From: Flavobacteriales bacterium
GTDB lineage: Bacteria; Bacteroidota; Bacteroidia; Flavobacteriales_E; Vicingaceae
Assembly: GCA_003487525.1 (NCBI GenBank)
Contig: DNDT01000047.1
Coordinates: forward strand, 1 to 13,200
Length of the DNA: 13,200 nt
Direction of reading: 5' to 3'
Shown here: in pieces, positions 1 through 6,871 of the stretch
Position numbering within the stretch: the stretch's first letter is position 1
How the letters are laid out: each line of letters opens with the position of its first letter
Translations under genes and position numbers: made by a program
Notes under the pieces: model-generated
Seen by the model: the letters and a program-made list of their open reading frames with translations, nothing else
Told to the model about the DNA's origin: nothing
The model's database searches: none

Positions 1-179
1 TTGTGACAGGTGATGTATGGCAGATAGACCTGCCGCTGAAGGTTTCATCCGGACTGATACAAGGCCTTTCTTTACTCGGAAGGCTTGACGGGGTGAAGGT
101 GATTAAATTCAACGACAAAGATGTCATGCGACATCCATTGGTAAAAAAGATAATAAAGGCATACGACAGCAAAAAATGA
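1..179 (+). CDS. phoH: PhoH-like ATPase, C-terminal end (partial)
   Basis: This is the last 58 codons of a gene that enters from the left edge, in frame from position 3 to a TGA at 177-179. The peptide has the closing signature of PhoH-family ATPases: VTGDxxQIDLP, a Ser-Gly-Leu (SSGLIQGL), a V-K-x-I-K-F strand, and D-V-M-R-H-P-L-V-K-K-I-I-x-A-Y at the end. The family is predicted to be an ATP-binding, RNA-associated P-loop protein. Its exact role is unclear, and the Walker motifs lie outside the window. The TGA overlaps the purC start in an ATGA arrangement (176-179), which points to co-transcription and translational coupling. From memory, phoH next to purC is common in Bacteroidota. Confidence 0.88.
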   Translation, partial: VTGDVWQIDLPLKVSSGLIQGLSLLGRLDGVKVIKFNDKDVMRHPLVKKIIKAYDSKK

Positions 180-1189
180 CAACAAACATTCAGACAATAA
201 ATGAGTCTAACTTCGTTTTCCCTCAGCAGACGGGATTTTACAGAGGAAAGGTCAGAGACGTGTATGAAATAGCGGACAAGTACCTGGTGATGGTTGCAAG
301 CGACCGCATTTCGGCTTTCGATTTTATTCTGCCAAGGAATATTCCAAATAAGGGAGCCGTATTGAATCAAATAGCGGCGTTTTTCTTAACCATGTGCAAG
401 GATATTGTTCCAAGCTGGTTAATTGATACTCCCGATCCGAATGTGGCAATAGGGGTCAAGTGCGAGCCCATAAGAATCGAGATGGTTATTCGTGGATATC
501 TTTCGGGACACGCATGGCGGGTTTACCGTGAAGGAGGGAGAGAATTGTGCGGAGAAATTATGCCGGATGGATTGAAAGAAAACGACCCTTTCCCAAGCCC
601 CATTATCACACCGGCTACCAAAGCCGACAATGGTCATGATGTGGATATTAGCGCAGCCGAAATAGTCAGAAATAAAATTGTTACCGAGGAGGTGTACAAT
701 CGGCTTGAATCGATAACCAGACAATTGTTTAAGCGGGGCACGGAATATGCACGGAAAATGGGTCTGATCCTGGTCGACACAAAATATGAATTTGGTTTTT
801 TGAATGGAGAAATAGTGTTGATGGATGAAATCCATACGCCCGATTCGTCCAGGTATTTTTACCTTAATACGTATTCGGAATTGCAATCCAGGGGAGAGAA
901 ACAACGACAGCTGTCAAAGGAGTTCATTAGAGAGTGGCTTATGGAAAATAATTTTCAGGGTCTTGAAGGTCAGAAAATGCCGACAATGGACGATGTTATT
1001 GTACATCGCGTATCAAATCGATACCTTGAATTATTCGGAAAACTGACAGGAAAAGTGCTGAAAAACAGACCCGAAGGTGATGTATACAAACAAATTGAAG
1101 TTAATGTTGTCAGAGCTTTGGCAAAATTGAATATAAAATCGATTTTCACCTTAGTTCAATTAATTGTAAATTGTGCAGTAAATACGTAA
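176..1189 (+). CDS. purC: Phosphoribosylaminoimidazole-succinocarboxamide (SAICAR) synthase
   Basis: PurC joins aspartate to CAIR using ATP in de novo purine synthesis; it is cytosolic. Family motifs are in order: GKVRDVYE (residues 24-31), SDRISAFD (42-49), IEMVIRGYLSGHAW (101-114), PATKADNGHD (146-155), LVDTKYEFG (199-207) and DEIHTPDSSRY (217-227). At 337 residues it belongs to the long (about 300 aa) class, not the about 237-aa E. coli type. The start is the ATG overlapping the phoH stop. The last 19 or so residues (from about 319) form an unusual hydrophobic tail encoded by AT-rich DNA that looks intergenic. It ends one base before the next start codon, so it may be a recent read-through extension. 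The next gene is ilvE, probably in the same transcript. Confidence 0.95.
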   Translation: MTTNIQTINESNFVFPQQTGFYRGKVRDVYEIADKYLVMVASDRISAFDFILPRNIPNKGAVLNQIAAFFLTMCKDIVPSWLIDTPDPNVAIGVKCEPIRIEMVIRGYLSGHAWRVYREGGRELCGEIMPDGLKENDPFPSPIITPATKADNGHDVDISAAEIVRNKIVTEEVYNRLESITRQLFKRGTEYARKMGLILVDTKYEFGFLNGEIVLMDEIHTPDSSRYFYLNTYSELQSRGEKQRQLSKEFIREWLMENNFQGLEGQKMPTMDDVIVHRVSNRYLELFGKLTGKVLKNRPEGDVYKQIEVNVVRALAKLNIKSIFTLVQLIVNCAVNT

Positions 1190-1190
1190 T

Positions 1191-2264
1191 ATGCTTACAA
1201 CAGAGAAACCAAATATTTCAATAGTAAAGAGCGAAACATCAAAGTTGGTAGAGTCAGATCCATCCGATCTTATTTTTGGTAAAGACTTTACCGATCATAT
1301 GGCTATTTGTGAATTTCGGAATGGAAGCTGGGGTCCGATGAGTATCGTTCCCTATGGAGATATATCAATGAATCCGGGTACAAGCACCCTTCATTACGGA
1401 CAGTCTGTTTTTGAAGGAATGAAAGCTTATAAAGACAAAGGTGGCAGGGTCCGCCTGTTCAGACCAACTGAAAATGCACGTCGCATCAACATAAGTGCTC
1501 AGCGTTTGTGTATGCCTGAGATTCCTGAAGAAATGTTCATGACCGCCTTGACCGAGCTGATCCGACTGGATGCAAAATGGGTTCCGGCCAAAGAGGGATG
1601 TTCCCTATACATCAGACCCTTCATTTTTGCGGACGAGGTATTTTTGGGTGTAAAACCTTCCACCAAGTACAAGTTCATGATCATATGCAGTCCGGCATCA
1701 AATTACTACAAAGGTCCGGTGCGCGTCAGGGTTGAACGTCAGTATTCCAGGGCCGTAGAAGGAGGAGTTGGATACGCAAAAGCAGCCGGAAATTACGCTG
1801 CGGCTTTGTATCCTTCAAGTCTGGCAGCCAAGGAGGGTTATCAGCAACTTATCTGGACCGACAGCAGGGAACACAAATACATTGAAGAAGCCGGCACCAT
1901 GAATGTAATGTTTGTGTTTGGAGATGTATTGGTAACCCCTTCAGTTGAAAATGAAACCATCCTTGCCGGTATTACCAGGGATAGTGTTATACATCTGGCC
2001 AAAGATCTCGGTTATAAGGTGGAAGAGCGTAAAATTAGTGTCGATGAGCTGGTAGAAGCACATAAAGCCGGGCAATTGAATGATGCGTTTGGCATGGGTA
2101 CAGCAGCGAATATAACCATCATTGAATCTATCGGAGTGGATGGCATTGACTTGAGTTTACCTCCGGTGGAACAAAGGACGGTTTCGACCAAAATTGCCAA
2201 AACCCTTTCAGACATTAAATACGGTAACATAAAGGATCCATATGGATGGATCGAAGAGATCTAA
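1191..2264 (+). CDS. ilvE: Branched-chain amino acid aminotransferase
   Basis: This is a PLP-dependent fold-type IV transaminase interconverting Leu, Ile and Val with their 2-oxo acids, with 2-oxoglutarate/glutamate as partner. At 357 residues it has the longer, eukaryote-like BCAT form. Visible landmarks are LHYGQSVFEGMKAY (67-80), the RLFRPTENARRIN block (88-100), the PLP Schiff-base lysine K197 in GVGYAKAAGNYAAAL, and the YIEEAGTMNVMFVF block (230-243) with the cofactor-contacting Glu. The GMGTAA phosphate-binding segment is near residue 301. The ATG lies one base after the purC stop; no alternative start fits better. The gap to the next gene is 44 bp and shows no hairpin, so transcription probably continues. 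Confidence 0.95.
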   Translation: MLTTEKPNISIVKSETSKLVESDPSDLIFGKDFTDHMAICEFRNGSWGPMSIVPYGDISMNPGTSTLHYGQSVFEGMKAYKDKGGRVRLFRPTENARRINISAQRLCMPEIPEEMFMTALTELIRLDAKWVPAKEGCSLYIRPFIFADEVFLGVKPSTKYKFMIICSPASNYYKGPVRVRVERQYSRAVEGGVGYAKAAGNYAAALYPSSLAAKEGYQQLIWTDSREHKYIEEAGTMNVMFVFGDVLVTPSVENETILAGITRDSVIHLAKDLGYKVEERKISVDELVEAHKAGQLNDAFGMGTAANITIIESIGVDGIDLSLPPVEQRTVSTKIAKTLSDIKYGNIKDPYGWIEEI

Positions 2265-2308
2265 AAAGTTTTCCGGGTACATTATTGATTTTTTATCTGT
2301 AATAAGAT

Positions 2309-3811
2309 ATGGAGAAATATGATTTGTGTGTTCTTGGCGGGGGACCTGCAGGTTACGCGGGTGTAATGCGCGCTGTTGATTTCGGAAAACGGGTTATACT
2401 GATAGAAAAAGAAAAGCTTGGTGGAGCTGGAATTTACGACGGTGCCCTGGCATCAAAAACAATGTGGGAACTCTCCACAAAGTACAGGATTGCCAAAAAC
2501 GAGTTGAGCGATTCTTCTGAAGCACTCGATATAAAATTTTCCAAGGTAAAAGGCGTCATTGAAGATGCCATATTCGACCGTAAATTTCAGTTGAGTTGTC
2601 ACCTGCGGATTATTCATAGCGCTTCAAAATTAATCACGTACGAAAGGGGACTGGGGAGTTTTGTCACAGATAAGGAAATTCTCATCACCAAGGAGAATGG
2701 TGAATCCTATACGGTTTACGCCGAAAATACCATTATTGCGACCGGAAGCAGGCCGAGAATGTTGAAAGACATCCCTGTCGATGAAAAAATCATCATGACC
2801 AGTGACGGAATCATGCACATGGACGAATTCCCGAAAAGTCTCGTCATTCTTGGAGCAGGGGTAATTGGTTGCGAGTTTGCAACCATTCTCGCGAATTTTG
2901 GAAAGACCAAAGTTTATTTAATTGACAAAGCGGACAGAATTCTACCCTTTGAAGACGAGGACATCTCTGTGGTCGTTTCGGACCAATTAAAGGAGATGGG
3001 TGCTGTTGTTCATGGAAGTTCCAATCTGAAACGGATGGTCATTGTCGATGGAGAGGTGGAGTACGAACTGGAACATCAGGACGGGTCAACGGAAGTGATA
3101 CGGGTCGAAAAGGCGTTGTTATCGGTTGGAAGGGTACCAAACGTAGAAAGCCTGAATCTTGAAAATGCAGGGGTGCAGATGAGCAAGCGCGGCTTGCATA
3201 TTGGAGATATCGATACACAGACGAATGTACCACATATCTATGCTGTGGGTGATATATCGGGCCATCTGGCATTGGTCAATGTCGGAGAACGAGAAGCGAG
3301 ACATGCCGTGGTAAAAATGTTTGCCGATTTTCCCATCGAACCAATTCATTACAACAACATCTCAACCATCATGTTCCTGTCGCCAGAAGTAGCCGCAGTG
3401 GGAATGAATGAACAGGAAGCCATGGAGAAAAACATCCCGGTGCGAATTGCAAAAATCGATTACTCCATGATTGCCAGAGCGATTGCCATGAGGCTTACCA
3501 ATGGTTTTTTCAAAATTATCGTCACGGATGATGACGAGATGAAAATCCTTGGTATGAGGGCAGTAGGTGAGCATGCGTCTAGCGCCATTCAGGGAGTTGC
3601 GTTAATCATGTACATGAATCGTGGAATTGACGAACTGGCTCACATGATACTACCGCACCCGTCAATTGTTGAAGGAATTCAGGAATGCGTCCGCATGTTG
3701 CTCGGGAATTCCATCTATAAATCTTCGGTATTTGCGGATAAACTCAAGTGCTACCGTTTGGCAAACAACGAAAAGATACCGCTTAACCACATAAAAGAAA
3801 AGGTATCCTGA
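2309..3811 (+). CDS. Dihydrolipoamide dehydrogenase-fold flavoprotein lacking the redox disulfide
   Basis: This 500-aa protein has the full two-dinucleotide-binding architecture of the LPD/glutathione reductase family. Seen: N-terminal FAD fingerprint GGGPAGYAG (10-18), ATGSRPR (144-150), NAD(P) fingerprint GAGVIG (182-187) with an acidic D206 at the strand end (favours NAD), the FAD-contacting YAVGD (311-315), and a dimerisation domain with an HP...E pair (H450, E455). The active-site motif that normally reads GGTCxxxxCIPSK is instead L-G-G-A-G-I-Y-D-G-A-L-A-S-K (37-50): both cysteines are replaced (Gly41, Ala46). It therefore cannot do the disulfide chemistry of a lipoamide dehydrogenase. 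It could act as a flavin NAD(P)H oxidoreductase or transhydrogenase-like enzyme; substrate unknown. The stop codon sits in the loop of the downstream terminator hairpin. Confidence 0.85.
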   Translation: MEKYDLCVLGGGPAGYAGVMRAVDFGKRVILIEKEKLGGAGIYDGALASKTMWELSTKYRIAKNELSDSSEALDIKFSKVKGVIEDAIFDRKFQLSCHLRIIHSASKLITYERGLGSFVTDKEILITKENGESYTVYAENTIIATGSRPRMLKDIPVDEKIIMTSDGIMHMDEFPKSLVILGAGVIGCEFATILANFGKTKVYLIDKADRILPFEDEDISVVVSDQLKEMGAVVHGSSNLKRMVIVDGEVEYELEHQDGSTEVIRVEKALLSVGRVPNVESLNLENAGVQMSKRGLHIGDIDTQTNVPHIYAVGDISGHLALVNVGEREARHAVVKMFADFPIEPIHYNNISTIMFLSPEVAAVGMNEQEAMEKNIPVRIAKIDYSMIARAIAMRLTNGFFKIIVTDDDEMKILGMRAVGEHASSAIQGVALIMYMNRGIDELAHMILPHPSIVEGIQECVRMLLGNSIYKSSVFADKLKCYRLANNEKIPLNHIKEKVS

Positions 3812-3825
3812 GAGGATACCTTTTT
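3798..3825. terminator. Bidirectional intrinsic terminator between convergent genes
   Basis: A perfect 11-bp inverted repeat is present: AAAAGGTATCC, a 5-nt loop TGAGA, then GGATACCTTTT. The T-run is at 3821-3825 on the plus strand, and a T-rich tract follows on the minus strand (complement of 3791-3801). The stop codon of the upstream flavoprotein (TGA, 3809-3811) lies in the loop, so its last codons form one arm. The minus-strand gene ending at 3846 reaches the hairpin 20 bp past its stop, so one structure can end both transcripts. Confidence 0.88.
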
Positions 3826-3845
3826 CATTCCACAGACTTAATTTT

Positions 3846-4685
3846 TTACTCGTTGTACGTCACACTTCCCATTTTAAAGGCAGTGGACAGATTTTTTGAG
3901 AGTTCTGCACTTCCAATGTTGTCGACTTCCAATAGGGTATTGTGTTGATCGAGGTTAAAGTTCGCAATGCCCCATCTGGATTCAAAAAGCAGGTTTACAT
4001 CAAGTTTTATCTCGACGGTCACTGATTCCGTGCCATCGGGTACTTCAAAGCCACTATCCTTGAGTGAGGCTACTATTTCATTGGGTTGCCATGAAGAATC
4101 CTGAGCTGTAATCACCAGGGTATTGCCCCCAAGTCCCAAATCATACGGATCGGCTACCTGGTCTGATGGATCGCTAAAAAAACGACCGCTCATCTGAAGG
4201 GTGTAATAACCACCGACTCCGCCGTAAGCAAGGGGATAATTCAAGGAAGGGGACAAATTACTCAGATCCGGGTACTTTCCTGTAATATTATCTCCTTCTA
4301 GAAAACCGACAAAGAGCGAAATAGAAGCATAATGTCCGGTTGGAAAATCCTTTTCCACCTCGAAGAGCAATGTACTCTCATCTTTTACATCGACAAGATG
4401 GTATTGATCGATTTCATAGTTATTGTAGTTGTAATCGTTGAGGCGGATATTTGAAATCAAATACCTCATGGATTTTACGCTATATAAGTTTTGAGAAAGA
4501 TTTGTGTACGCTATGGTATCAGTAGGACTGAGATCGACGCCATTTACATTTTGGGTAAAGCGTATTTTCAGCTTTGTTATTTTAGAAAGTGGCGGAGGTG
4601 GGCCCGGGTCCGGCTCTGTTTTGCTACAGGCTGTTATCAATACACTTAGGACTATTATCAGTCCTGTCAACGTACTTCTCTTCAT
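3846..4685 (-). CDS. MbnP-like lipoprotein, divergent copy
   Basis: This is a 279-aa lipoprotein. A signal peptide with lipobox LITAC places the lipidated Cys at residue 20, followed by SKTEPDP and a Pro-rich linker. The mature part resembles the MbnP domain: a starting beta strand with Phe (KLKIRFTQNVNG), an M-R-Y-L-I-S-N-I strand (73-80) matching the family's 'lkFyvSNv' segment, FPTGHYASISLFVG (114-127), a KYP segment (138), and a GGYYTLQMSGRF segment (158-169). Against the other copy (5934-6737), the two tryptophans before this segment are Tyr154 and Val157 here. It is the last gene of the minus-strand cassette, 117 bp beyond the di-heme peroxidase. Family assignment rests on pattern similarity and the neighbouring gene, so it is moderate. 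Metal binding is unproven and may be lost. Confidence 0.72.
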   Translation of the reverse strand: MKRSTLTGLIIVLSVLITACSKTEPDPGPPPPLSKITKLKIRFTQNVNGVDLSPTDTIAYTNLSQNLYSVKSMRYLISNIRLNDYNYNNYEIDQYHLVDVKDESTLLFEVEKDFPTGHYASISLFVGFLEGDNITGKYPDLSNLSPSLNYPLAYGGVGGYYTLQMSGRFFSDPSDQVADPYDLGLGGNTLVITAQDSSWQPNEIVASLKDSGFEVPDGTESVTVEIKLDVNLLFESRWGIANFNLDQHNTLLEVDNIGSAELSKNLSTAFKMGSVTYNE

Positions 4686-4703
4686 ATCTGATTCTTAAGT
4701 CAA

Positions 4704-4711
4704 CAAAAATA
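4704..4711 (-). promoter_or_regulatory. Possible Bacteroidota -7 promoter box upstream of the divergent mbnP-like gene
   Basis: On the minus strand the 8-mer TATTTTTG matches the Bacteroidota -7 consensus TAnnTTTG exactly. It lies 18 bp upstream of the ATG at 4685, inside the 117-bp gap after the peroxidase gene. No good TTTG -33 element is seen at 19-22 bp spacing, so it is weak; the gene could also be read from the upstream operon promoter. The rest of the gap is AT-rich with no strong hairpin. Confidence 0.3.
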
Positions 4712-4802
4712 CAAATTTCTACATACCCTCTATGGATATTGGGGCAACTAATGCAGATGACGCTAAATAAATGAAATGGTTGCCTGAATAAACAGGTTTA
4801 AC

Positions 4803-5933
4803 TTATAATGGTGGTGGTTCGCTGTAATCGGGATTGTCCAGGAAATCAGGATCACTGAGGGTCAGTAAAAAAGCCTTTAACGCTGCTTTTTCAGAAAGAC
4901 TCAAGCGGACACCACCAATGTCGACATTCTTCATGAGTGGGTCTATGGTTGCGGAATGCACCAGCCCGTCACTGTAATGATCTATTACTTCATCCAGGGT
5001 TTTAAACCGGCCATCGTGCATGTAAGGTGCTGTATGTTCAATATTGCGCAAGGTTGGAACTTTAAATTTTCCCCGGTCGTATGCATTTCCGGTAACTTTT
5101 TCCCTTCCCGGATCGGTAAAGATTTCATCCATTCCATTGTTGTGAAACAAATTGTCCGTGAAATCGCTGAGATCCCCGTGGCAGTGAAAACAATCGGCAC
5201 CGGGAATTACCTGAATAACATTTCCCAGGGAATCTCTGATTTCATCCCTGTCCTTGTTGAATAATTTTCTTCCGTAATCCTCTTGAGGCGTCATTTGATA
5301 TTCCCCTTTTTTCCAGCGATCGTATTTACTGTTTCCGGAAATAATTGAACGTTCAAATTGTGCAATTGCCTTTGAAATCAATACCGAATCGAGCTGAACA
5401 ACACCGAACGCCTTGTAACCCATTTCACGGTAGGTGCTGATATCATTGATTTTAGCAACCGCCCTGGGCCATTTTTCATGCATTTCAATTGGATTTGTCA
5501 CGGGTCCAAAAGCCTGGTCTTCCAAGGTGGCAGCCCGACCGTCCCAAAAAAAAGAAGTTCTCAGACCTGCATTTATTATCTGCATGGAGTTTCTGTTTCC
5601 TTCTACCTGATCAATACCCGTGCTGAATTTCTTTCCATTATCGGTAAAACCATAAGACTGATTATGGCAAGACCCACAAGATTGCGTTCCGTCACCGGAT
5701 AACAAAGGTTCATAAAACAAGGCCCGCCCAAGTTCAATTCCCTCGATCGTTGTTTTATTGTCAGCCGGGATATCCATTCTTGGCAGATAAGATGGCAGCC
5801 GGTCATTCAGGTCTACATACGTCGGGTTGTACGGAGGAAGGATAATGGGGTCTTTTGGCAGATCTTCTTTTTCTTCCTTTGAACAGGAGAGAAGAATGAA
5901 CATGAATGAAAGCAGTATAAGTATATTCCTCAT
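4803..5933 (-). CDS. Di-heme cytochrome c peroxidase / MbnH-like (MauG family) lipoprotein
   Basis: This 376-aa exported protein has a lipobox LLSC (Cys17) followed by SKEEKED, which fits the K-(D/E)2 surface-export signal described for Bacteroidota lipoproteins. Two c-type heme sites are visible: CGSCH (86-90) and CFHCH (248-252). Family landmarks are IELGRALFYEPLLSG (65-79), SCGSCHNQSYGFTD, FFWDGRAATLEDQA (128-141, the conserved inter-heme Trp at 130), NPIEM (147-151) and TAPYMHDGRF (301-310) with Met305 as candidate heme ligand. Members reduce H2O2 or, as in MauG and MbnH, oxidise residues of a partner protein. It sits between two MbnP-like genes and starts directly after the stop of the upstream one (TAG then ATG, no gap). 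That context favours an MbnH/CorB-like role over a plain peroxidase; this is inference. Confidence 0.9.
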   Translation of the reverse strand: MRNILILLSFMFILLSCSKEEKEDLPKDPIILPPYNPTYVDLNDRLPSYLPRMDIPADNKTTIEGIELGRALFYEPLLSGDGTQSCGSCHNQSYGFTDNGKKFSTGIDQVEGNRNSMQIINAGLRTSFFWDGRAATLEDQAFGPVTNPIEMHEKWPRAVAKINDISTYREMGYKAFGVVQLDSVLISKAIAQFERSIISGNSKYDRWKKGEYQMTPQEDYGRKLFNKDRDEIRDSLGNVIQVIPGADCFHCHGDLSDFTDNLFHNNGMDEIFTDPGREKVTGNAYDRGKFKVPTLRNIEHTAPYMHDGRFKTLDEVIDHYSDGLVHSATIDPLMKNVDIGGVRLSLSEKAALKAFLLTLSDPDFLDNPDYSEPPPL

Positions 5934-6737
5934 CTAATTAAGTCTAAGGCCTTCTTGAAAATTATCGGAAATAATAAAGGCCGTTTCTATTGTATTGATG
6001 TCTCCGTGCCAGGAAGGGTGTAGTTTCATATCCAGGGTATCCTTTCCAAAGAACACATCGTTTACTTCAAAGTTCACGTTTAATGTTTCATTGCTATTGG
6101 TCGCATCCAACGTCAGCATTTTTTCAAAGCTGATTGATCTGTAACATTCATCAAACCCGGTATGATATCCGTATATATTTGTCAAGGTTCCGTCTCCGTC
6201 CCAGTCTCCCTTTCCTTCAATCATAAAGAATTTGTACTTACCCCAGGCATCCCAATAGGTGTTTTGATTTATTGAAAGCGGATGAGCGCTTGGATATTTG
6301 GTCGGATCACCGGCATTTTGAACAACATCAAGACCCACGGAGAAAGTAATTCTATCATAGTTTCCATAGGGTATTTTTAGTGCAATCTCATTGTGTTTTT
6401 TTGTCGTATCCGTTACGTTGGGGTCAACGAGAATCACGAGAGCCGCTTTCTTTAAAAGTGTTGAAGCTCCATTGAAAGAGACGAAAACATTTGAAACATA
6501 AAACTTCAGTAATTCAACCTGCATGGTCCTTCCCAAAGGGTCCTTGAAATTTTTCAGTAATTCCAGCGGTTGCCCATTCGTGGTTGCGTTAAATATCATT
6601 ATCACGTTGGCCGAATCCCCCGGCACATCCAGCGGTGGCCAACAACCCATTTCCTCCTCCTTGGAGCAGGAAGTCAATGCAAGGCTCGTAACAAGCATTA
6701 AAATTGCCGTAATTTTAGATACAGTGTTCATATTCAT
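5934..6737 (-). CDS. mbnP-like: MbnP family lipoprotein (candidate copper-binding partner of the di-heme enzyme)
   Basis: This is the first gene of the cassette. The open frame reaches a TTG at 6743, but the ATG at 6737 (267 aa) is the better start; an ATG at 6731 is also possible. The signal peptide ends in lipobox LTSC (Cys24 from the ATG), then SKEEE. MbnP-domain features are VELLKFYVSNVFV (about 74-86), ALVILVDPN (99-107), KIPYGNYDRITFSVGLD (121-137), KYPSAHPLS (147-155) and TYWDAWGKYKFFMIEGKGDWD (160-180) with Trp162 and Trp165, plus candidate metal ligands His192, His240 and His244. In characterised MbnP and CorA proteins a Trp is converted to kynurenine, which helps bind Cu(I). Which Trp, if any, is modified here cannot be told. 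The stop directly abuts the peroxidase ATG, so the two are translationally coupled. Confidence 0.82.
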   Translation of the reverse strand: MNMNTVSKITAILMLVTSLALTSCSKEEEMGCWPPLDVPGDSANVIMIFNATTNGQPLELLKNFKDPLGRTMQVELLKFYVSNVFVSFNGASTLLKKAALVILVDPNVTDTTKKHNEIALKIPYGNYDRITFSVGLDVVQNAGDPTKYPSAHPLSINQNTYWDAWGKYKFFMIEGKGDWDGDGTLTNIYGYHTGFDECYRSISFEKMLTLDATNSNETLNVNFEVNDVFFGKDTLDMKLHPSWHGDINTIETAFIISDNFQEGLRLN

Positions 6738-6788
6738 TCTCAATAACGCATTCTCATCTCAGAAAGTTGCCTCTCCTTTATAAAGAAG

Positions 6789-6821
6789 CAAATATATTTT
6801 TAGGATTGTGGAAAAAGACAA
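6789..6821 (-). promoter_or_regulatory. Predicted promoter of the mbnP-like/di-heme cassette
   Basis: On the minus strand TATATTTG (6796-6789) is an exact match to the Bacteroidota -7 box TAnnTTTG. A GTTG (TTG complement of 6819-6821) lies about 22 bp upstream as a -33 candidate, slightly longer than the usual spacing. A start site near 6781 would give a leader of about 40 nt. The leader contains a purine-rich AAGGAGAGG and a five-codon ORF (ATGAGAATGCGTTATTGA, 6757-6740) that ends just before the mbnP-like start. The 6744-6871 region is a divergent intergenic space serving this cassette and the helicase gene. Confidence 0.5.
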
Positions 6822-6871
6822 CGTAATATTACCATTGTTAAGTTGAAAACGAAATTAACCAAAGAACAACT

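Noticed and set aside
4780..4802. Short inverted repeat CCTG-N6-CAGG after the peroxidase gene as a terminator
   Set aside because: The stem is only 4 bp and no clean T-run follows; too weak to call.
5934..6743. TTG at 6743 as the start of the first mbnP-like gene
   Set aside because: ATG codons follow at 6737 and 6731 and still leave a normal lipoprotein signal peptide, so the longer TTG form is not needed.
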